NCBI RefSeq assembly: GCF_037975245.1 | Contig: NC_092573.1 | Location: 18,172,265 to 18,236,264, forward strand | Direction: 5' to 3' | DNA: 64,000 nt | From: Apostichopus japonicus | Taxonomy: Eukaryota > Echinodermata > Holothuroidea > Aspidochirotida > Stichopodidae | Shown here: piece after piece, positions 57,501-64,000 of the stretch | Layout: every line of letters starts with the position of its first letter | How positions within the stretch are numbered: the first letter of the stretch is position 1 | The notes under the pieces: generated by a model | The model's database searches: none | Told to the model about the DNA's origin: nothing | The model's input: only the letters and a program-made list of their open reading frames with translations | Translations under genes and position numbers: made by a program

Positions 57501-60500
57501 CAAGAATGGAGATAAAAAAGCTTACTTAACAAAGGAAAATAGAATATTGTATTTACATTTATGGTAAGACCAACATCCATCATTTGTAGCCCCCCTCCCC
57601 TGTTAACCACACCAAATTCCCCCCATCCTTCAACCTGAATGGTTTACACATTTGCTGCCTCGCTCACCTGTCTCCTCAAACCAAAGCACTCTTGCTGACA
57701 TATCTTGTCAATAGTCATCTGGTAAATCTGTTGATGAATGTCCTCCCTCTGTGACCATTCATCCCCTTACTGTACTTATGCAAATATAAAGGGAGTATCA
57801 TCAAAACCGATTGCGCATGTTTCATATACAAGTTCATACTTAGTTTACTGTACTTGATTGATAATATACCCAAGCATTGAGAGTAATCACTGACTTTTTG
57901 TCTCACAGTCAGGAGAATGTCCAAGAAGTTTGGGATGAAAGAAGTTGGGGAGGACGAGGACTGGACTCTCTACTGGACTGACTATTCCATTGCTCTGGAA
58001 AGAGTGATGGAGATGAAGAGATACCAGGTATTAAAAAATTTAAAATGCTGATATCAAGTTTGGTAAGCTAGTTAGTTTGGAGTGCATATGCTGATTGGAG
58101 ACAGGTAAGTAAATATCAAAGCCAGTCTGCTTAGATTTAATGGGTGTAGGTTGGAAAGTACATAGACTGGAAGTTTATTAAAGGAGTGTTCCTTACAGGT
58201 AAGTAAATATCAAAGCCAGTCAGCTTAGATTTAATGGGTGTAGGTTGGAAAGTACATAGACAGGAAGTTTATTAAAGGAGTGTTCCTTACAGGTAAGTAA
58301 ATATCAAAGCCAGTCAGCTTAGATTTAATGGGTGTAGGTTGGAAAGTACATAGACTGGAAGTTTATTAAAGGAGTGTTCCTTACAGGTAAGTAAATATCA
58401 AAGCCAGTCAGCTTAGATTTAATGAGTGTAGGTTGGAAAGTACATAGACTGGAAGTTTATTAAAGGAGTCTTCCTTTCATGTAGTCCAATTATCACCAGA
58501 CAAGAGACAAGAAATAAATAAGTCGTAAAGCAAACTAATACTGGATGTCAGCCAGGTAGTCATATCAACCTCAGAACCGATTGGCCGGATTTAAAAAAAA
58601 TATCTGTAACAAGCAAGCACTGAATAAATGAATAAGACAGAAATCTTTTCAGACTGTGAAAGTACATATTCAACATACTGTACAGTAAGATGGTTGTAAC
58701 TGCTTCTACTGACAAAGAACATTTCTCTGTTATGTAGAATTAACTGTATCATTAGAAATTTGAGAAGACTTTTATCACATTTGAAATTTATTCTCAACAG
58801 AAAATCAACCATTTTCCTGGTATGAGTGAGATCTGCCGCAAAGATCTGCTGGCCAGGAATCTCACAAGGTTGCTGAAACTCTTCCCAAAGGAGTATGCCG
58901 TCTTTCCAAGGACATGGGTGCTCCCGGCTGAGTGAGTAAAAAAAAAATCTTAAAGAGAGGAAATATAACTGTTAATAGACTAATGCAAAACCTGTGTACA
59001 GTAGCTAATTATATAAAGTTAGAGGGCCTGCTTCTTCAATTCTAGCAAAATCTTCTTCAGAGGCTGACTGGTTTAGGCCTCTGAAGACTATCCTGCAAGG
59101 GTCCAAACGTCAGACCCTCAAACCTGTATCTGCAATGTTGCTGATTATAAAGTCATCTAATACCATTGTTACAATAATAAGGCTGTTGTTACACTATGTC
59201 TAATAAAAAAGTCATTGAAAGGGATTATAGGTGGTTGATTTAAAGGGTGTGAAGACTTGCGCACAAAGAAACGTCTCATGCCTGTAATCTGACCTAGTTT
59301 CAAATGAGGTGTAACAGAAGTGTTACACACCACCATCGATCCCAGAAAATACACACACAGCTTGCTAGTGTACAGTCAGTACATACAGTTGCGGTCAATA
59401 CCCACAGCACACTGTACAAACGATACAGCTATGGACATCTCAGGTCCAGCTAAAGATAACAATGTACCATGTTTCATTACTGTCTGCATTTTGTAGCGAC
59501 AAGCAGAAAACTTCACTTGCAAGCAATGGAAAGTTACCTTTTTCAGAGCGCGGCATGTGGTTTTGGGCGAGTCTTCAATACCTTTAAGTATTTACATTCA
59601 GTCTACAAACCCGGTACAGTACATCTTAATTGAGGAAATTGTAAGAAACCCTGGTTACGTTGACGTCATTCCATTATTTCGGGTTTGTCTGGTTGCCAAA
59701 TTGTTGGGCTTACTTTTTATATAAATAAATATGTACAGAACTCATCTTCAAAAATTAAAGATGAGGAAGAGAAAAGCAAATATTTGATGTTCAAGTAGGT
59801 ATCAATTTTTTTTCCCTTACTTGCTGGCATGCCAGTTTTCTGAATGTTTTTTTTTTGGGTATAAATGTCTAATCTATGAAATAAAAATGGTGTCTTTAAA
59901 GAACTCCTATACGCAAGCACCATTTGTCTGCCCTTCATAAGCTAAACCATGCTGTAATGGTAATAAATGGTTTACATATATATTTTTATATAGACCATAT
60001 AAATATATAAATAGTCATTTATATTATTTTTTCTGTTTTCTTTTTTTTCACTTTCACAGCTATGGTGACTTTCAAGCCTTTTGTAGATCTAAGAAAAATA
60101 AGACTTACATTTGCAAGCCTGAAAGTGGATGTCAAGGAAGAGGTATCTTTATTACAAAGAATCCTAAAGATATCAAACCAGGTGAACACATGGTTCTACA
60201 GCAATACGTATCAAAGGTATGTGTAGATACGAGATGATAGGATAGGCAACACTAACAACATTGTCTTCTATAGAAAGAGCTAAGGAATATTTGGGTAGAA
60301 TAGACTTTGATTTACATGGCTTCAAGTTTACAAGTCCTGTTCTCCATCAATTTATCTATCCAGCCCTTGAGTGGGTGGCAATCCATACAGTTTAGAAACA
60401 TTTTTTGGCAGGGATGGGGGTGAAGAGGGGGAGAGGGGTTGGTGTAGAACCAATTAGAAGCTGCAATACCTTGCACACTGTGTAACCAGCAATCACACTC

Positions 60501-63500
60501 CACATTAATTGCTTTGCTATATCCCTTATAGATATGAGCATGGCAGTACTTTGAAACCAATTGGATTTTCTTCTTTGCGTTTTCACTTCCAGCCATTTCT
60601 TATCGATGGTTTCAAGATGGATTTCAGAGTGTACGTTTTAGTTACCTCATGCGACCCGCTTCGTATTTACGTCTTCAATGATGGCCTGGCTAGATTCGCT
60701 ACCATGAAATATACAGAACCGACCAATGGCAACGTTGTAAGTGAACAGTGTTTCTCTCTCTCTATCTTTGGAAAACTTTGGAGAATGGGAATGGGGGTGG
60801 GGGGGGGGGGGTAGTGAAGAGGATTGGTGTGTCATAATCATTGATTCTTTGCTTGTTGTGTAACATTGTAACCTACAATTTTGACTTGAAATATCTTGCA
60901 GGATGATGTCTGCATGCATTTAACCAACTATGCAATCAACAAACATAGCTCAGACTTTGTGAGAAACGATGACACTGGGAGTAAACGGTAAGACAGTCAT
61001 GATACACCCGTATGGTACTCTTTGCTTACCTGTCTCTACACCACCTTAGAACTCATTTGTGTCTTACCACACATGTATACAGCTAACTGATAAACACTGT
61101 CGCAAAATAGGATCCAGGGTGTGTAATTTAACCTTTCTTAATGTGCCAGCCCAGCCAACATTCTCTAGTTAATTAGTCTTTGTCCATGATACATGTAAAT
61201 ATTGTAATTGTTCCATCATTTCCAGTGTGTGTACTTTAACCTTTCTTAATGTGCCAGCCCAGCCAACATTCTCTAGTTAATTAGCCTTTGTCCATGATAC
61301 ATGTAAATATTGTAATTGTTCCATCATTTCCAGTGTGTGTACTTTAACCTTTCTTAATGTGCCAGCCCAGCCAACATTCTCTAGTTAATTAGTCTTTGTC
61401 CATGATACATGTAAATATTGTAATTGTTCCATCATTTCCTTTAACTGAGGGTACTTCAGATACCCTGGTTAATTCCATTGTTCTTTGTTTTTTTTTTGTA
61501 ACACTCAAAAGAGAAAGTGTCACTGCAGTAGTGCTGGAGTTTGTAGAAAACAAATGGGTATTCATTTGCATAAAACTAATACTTTCCAGTCAACATTGTC
61601 CTCACATTTTTTTGCTTTTTTTTTAGGAATGTTCTTCCATTTTGTTAGTGTCCCAGTCAGTTTAGCTATACTGCTGATAAACCATCTCCACATTTGGTCA
61701 CTGTCTTCGCTGGTCAGTGAGAGAGGGAAGTGGGCTTCATTCGTAACCAACGTTTTCTCCCTCTCTTTTATCTTAAGTTAACTTTTGTGCAAAATATTCT
61801 GTGTTTTATATTACCCTTGGGGTTTTCTTGCCTATCACTAACCATTTCAATAAGTACACAAAAACCTAAAAGAGCAAGTCATCACAAGGTACTTTAGACT
61901 GTAAGAACTTAAGGCGTTGTTCTGGTGGTTTATAACTGTTTTGGGTGGTTACGAAATATGCAGACAGTAAGTAAAAAATTGTCATTAAAAACCAGTTTTA
62001 AACATGTGAAATGTGCCTGACTTTTGAAATTATGCAGCAAAACCTCTACCGTGAATCAATGGTTTGATGATCATGGCTACGATAAGGAGAAGATCTGGCA
62101 CGACATTCATGACGTTATTATCAAGACACTCATTTCCGCCCACCCGATCCTGAAACACAACTACAGGACTTGCTTCCCGAACCACATCAAGGGGAGTGCC
62201 TGCTTTGAGATTCTGGGATTCGATGTCATGCTGGATAAGAAGCAGAGGCCCTGGATACTAGAGGTAAAAAAGATAATCCAGTAGATTGCAGACTTTAAGT
62301 ATGAATACAAAAGCATTAGTACAAGGACTTGTATGATTCCAAGTACCATTTCCCTTGTTACTAGTACAAGTAATTTGTTATGAGTACAAGAACAAGTACC
62401 AATTCCCTTGTTATAAGTACAAGTACAATGTCATTAGTACAAGAACAAGTACCGTTTCCCTTGTTATGAGTACAAGTACTTTGTTATGAGTACAAGAACA
62501 AGTACCAATTCCCTTGTTATAGATACAAAGTAACATGTTATGAGTAAGAACAAGTACCAATGCCCTTGTTATGAATACAAAGTAACATGTTATGAGTACA
62601 AGAACAAGTACCAATTCCCTTGTTATGAATACAAAGTAACATGTTATGAGTACAAGAACAAGTACCAATGCCCTTGTTATGAATACAAAGTAACATGTTA
62701 TGAGTACAAGAACAAGTACCAATGCCCTTGTTATGAATAGAAGGACTTTGTTATGAGTACAAGAACAAGTACCATTTCCCTTGTTATGAATACAAAGTAA
62801 CATGTTATGAGTACAAGAACAAGTACCAATGCCCTTGTTATGAATACAAAGTAACATGTTATGAGTACAAGAACAAGTACCAATGCCCTTGTTATGAATA
62901 GAAGGACTTTGTTATGAGTACAAGAACAAGTACCATTTCCCTTGTTATGAATAGAAGTACCATGTTATGAGTACAAGAACAAGTACTGTTTCCCTTGTTA
63001 TGAATACAAGTACTTTGTTATGAGTACAAGAACAAGTACCATTTCCCTTGTTATGAATACAAGTAACTGGTTATGAGTACAAGAACAAGTACCAATTCTC
63101 TTGTTATGAATACAAGTAGAAGCCTCTGTTTGAATAAGTAGTGAGTACTGCACTAGTATATATACTAGTGAACAGATCCACGTTAGAGCAAGGTAGAGCA
63201 AGGGGTGTATTTCTGAGGTCATAGAATGGAATCCAGTTCCATCGATGTATCTCCTAAAGTTTTAATATGAATACTTTTTGATCGTAAGGTTCCATTTGCT
63301 TTTGTCAGGTCAATCACTCCCCAAGCTTTCATACCGATTCTAAGCTGGACAGAGAGGTGAAGGAGGACCTCCTCTACAATACCATGTGCCTCATCAACCT
63401 GACACCGTTCGACAGGAAGAGGTGCATCGAGGAGGAACGGAGGAGAGTGAAGGAACGACTTCTACAACGGGCCAAGCCAAAAGAGTTCAGGTCAGGAGGT

Positions 63501-64000
63501 CAATAATTCTTGCAAAAATCCAGTGCTGATCCGTTCTTGAATTTTATCTGGAAATTAAAAATATTATACACTGCACTCATTGGGAAAAATCTGTTAGATG
63601 CTTTACAAAACACTGAAGATAAAGTTTTGGAACTGTTCATACTGCCAGTGCAAGTGCTCTGAAACATGATATGATAGGAGAGTATAGAGTGGTGCTAGCA
63701 TTTGGAAATTGTCCCAACTGGCCATTAAGAATTATACCTGCATATTTATGCATGATGACGACGAGCAACTACCCTCCTGCGTTAGGTCTAATGTTCACAT
63801 CAATCACACCCGAACCGTATGTAAAATGAACATCTTATTTTTCACTTAATAAATACAGGAAGGAGGAATTTGAAGAATCTCAGGCTACAGCCGCTGAAGT
63901 CCAGCTCAAATTTGAAGATGCACACGTCGGTAACTTTAGACGTATCTTTCCCTGTGAAGATTCCGAAAAATATGACAAATACTTTCAGCACAGCGGCTCT
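54306..64000 (+). CDS. TTLL6: TTLL6/TTLL13-like tubulin polyglutamylase, 5' part (cut by window end)
   Basis: Exons: 54306-54589, 55665-55705, 57909-58027, 58801-58931, 60060-60216, 60593-60736, 60902-60987, 62038-62263, 63309-63490, 63859-64000 onward. Phases join and give 504 codons in the window. TTLL6-class enzymes add and extend glutamate chains on tubulin tails in cilia and axons. Visible ATP-grasp features: [14 protein letters not shown] (residues 208-221), [42 protein letters not shown], and WILEVNHSPSF with the metal-binding Glu396 and Asn398. A basic helix ([17 protein letters not shown]) follows, like the microtubule-binding segment of this group. The N-terminus is acidic and then basic. 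TTLL13 is equally possible, and an invertebrate gene may be co-orthologous to both. Confidence 0.93.
54600..54930. repeat. Tandem repeat based on ATTAATGGTGATATG
   Basis: Irregular units CTTTAATTAATGGTGATATG and GGTATATTAATGG in TTLL intron 1. AT-rich and degenerate. Confidence 0.85.
55121..55255. repeat. Three tandem units of about 44 bp
   Basis: Units contain TTCAATACCACCGCAACATA and GTTCTGCAAGTTGTTGAGTT. The first unit is partial. TTLL intron 1. Confidence 0.8.
55665..55705 (+). CDS. TTLL6: TTLL exon 2 (41 bp)
   Basis: Encodes [13 protein letters not shown], matching the INLTNCKYES start of the TTLL6/13 catalytic region. Borders AATAG and GTGAGT. Confidence 0.88.
56106..56802. mobile_element. 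TTAA-ended inverted-repeat element (family 1, copy 2)
   Basis: 697 bp, alignable along its whole length with 46853-47529, bounded by TTAAAGTCT and AGACTTTAA. Contains the shared blocks AGCCCCGCCCAAAGATCATG and AATCGTTCGCG. Lies in TTLL intron 2. Confidence 0.75.
57909..58027 (+). CDS. TTLL6: TTLL exon 3
   Basis: Encodes [18 protein letters not shown] and [20 protein letters not shown]. Phase 1-0. The donor is CAG|GTATTA. Confidence 0.93.
58104..58480. repeat. 94-bp tandem repeat, four units, each with a splice-donor consensus
   Basis: Units start at 58104, 58198, 58292 and 58386 with (A)CAGGTAAGTAAATATC and continue CAGTCAGCTTAGATTTAATG. They lie 77 bp after TTLL exon 3. Each start matches the metazoan 5' splice-site consensus CAG|GTAAGT. 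Confidence 0.9.
58801..58931 (+). CDS. TTLL6: TTLL exon 4
   Basis: Encodes [20 protein letters not shown] and then [17 protein letters not shown], strongly family-typical. Donor GTGAGT. Confidence 0.95.
59082..59117 (+). mobile_element. Fragment of Penelope-like 3' motif
   Basis: GAAGACTATCCTGCAAGGGT followed by CCAAACGTCAGACCC, parallel to GAAGAAGATCCTACTAGGAT and CGAAACGTCAGGCCC in the relic at 8999-9965. Only the motif is visible. Confidence 0.4.
59240..59587. mobile_element. TTAA-ended inverted-repeat element (family 2, copy 2)
   Basis: 348 bp from TTAAAGGGTGTGAAGACTTGC to GCGAGTCTTCAATACCTTTAA. The termini are imperfect inverted repeats with TTAA at both ends. Lies in TTLL intron 4. 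The AGGG start suits Kolobok-like elements. Confidence 0.72.
60060..60216 (+). CDS. TTLL6: TTLL exon 5: ATP-grasp core
   Basis: Encodes YGDFQAF, the nucleotide-binding segment [13 protein letters not shown], and [14 protein letters not shown]. Confidence 0.95.
60593..60736 (+). CDS. TTLL6: TTLL exon 6
   Basis: A 144-bp phase 0-0 exon encoding [20 protein letters not shown] and [13 protein letters not shown]. Confidence 0.95.
60902..60987 (+). CDS. TTLL6: TTLL exon 7
   Basis: Encodes [20 protein letters not shown] and NDDTGSK. Confidence 0.94.
61114..61439. repeat. 108-bp tandem repeat, three units
   Basis: Units start at 61114, 61222 and 61330 and contain TTTAACCTTTCTTAATGTGC and CCAACATTCTCTAGTTAATT. 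TTLL intron 7. Confidence 0.9.
62038..62263 (+). CDS. TTLL6: TTLL exon 8
   Basis: Encodes [39 protein letters not shown] with the catalytic-site Glu at its end. Confidence 0.95.
62300..63120. repeat. 54-bp minisatellite
   Basis: Units of about 54 bp with ATGAGTACAAGAACAAGTAC, CCTTGTTATGAATACAAAGT and AACATGTT, with shorter variants at the edges. The unit is 18 codons and stop-free in some frames on both strands, so ORFs there are artefacts. TTLL intron 8. Confidence 0.92.
63309..63490 (+). CDS. TTLL6: TTLL exon 9
   Basis: Encodes [20 protein letters not shown] and then the basic helix [18 protein letters not shown]. Donor GTCAGG. Confidence 0.94.
63859..64000 (+). CDS. TTLL6: TTLL exon 10 (cut by window end)
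   Basis: Encodes [20 protein letters not shown] and [20 protein letters not shown]. Reading frame stays open to the window end. Confidence 0.92.

Noticed and set aside
62411-62857. 148-codon minus-strand frame with a repeating 18-residue pattern
   Set aside because: Product of the 54-bp minisatellite.

Overview
The window is animal nuclear DNA. Genes are interrupted by GT-AG introns, and introns and flanks are full of microsatellites, minisatellites, short inverted-repeat transposons, tRNA-related SINE-like elements and a Penelope-like relic. The gene content (a many-exon fibronectin type III receptor, a UDP-glycosyltransferase and a TTLL6/13-type tubulin glutamylase) fits a marine deuterostome invertebrate. 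I would guess an echinoderm, perhaps a sea cucumber, but species is inference only.

Layout from left to right. (1) 1-11040: the 5' end of receptor gene B on the minus strand, with exon 3 at 335-658, exon 2 at 2756-3004 and signal-peptide exon 1 at 10132-10216. The rest of B lies beyond the left edge. Its 7.1-kb intron 1 holds a hAT-like element, a (TA)n tract, several tandem repeats and a Penelope-like relic. (2) 11041-11452: a 412-bp (ATC)n tract sitting where similarity between the A and B upstream flanks stops. (3) 11453-14482: a plus-strand UDP-glycosyltransferase pseudogene, 5'-truncated at the tract, with an in-frame stop and a frameshift. (4) 16054-45757: complete receptor gene A on the minus strand. 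I assembled 22 coding exons whose phases all agree, giving 5808 nt or 1935 codons plus stop: signal peptide, a Cys-containing N-terminal domain, about eight fibronectin type III modules, a membrane-proximal domain, one transmembrane helix and an 869-residue tyrosine-rich tail. (5) 46641-54297: intergenic or 5'-UTR intron of the next gene, with transposons. (6) 54298-64000: a plus-strand TTLL6/TTLL13-like tubulin polyglutamylase, ten coding exons giving 504 codons up to the right edge, where it is cut.

The most interesting object is the tandem receptor pair A/B. The ectodomain of A resembles receptor tyrosine phosphatases, but no phosphatase domain follows. Instead a single 2.57-kb exon encodes 30 tyrosines, mostly in acidic contexts. 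Eight of them lie in tandem 23-residue units with a YIAL core, and the tail ends with YEEI- and YEEL-type motifs. This looks like a multivalent SH2-docking receptor. Every extracellular unit is a phase 1-1 module, and four consecutive modules are copies of one two-exon design. The A/B comparison also dates a SINE insertion and the growth of a 4-kb 8-bp satellite in intron 2 of A to after the duplication.

All gene models come from reading splice signals and frames by eye. No transcript or database search was available.
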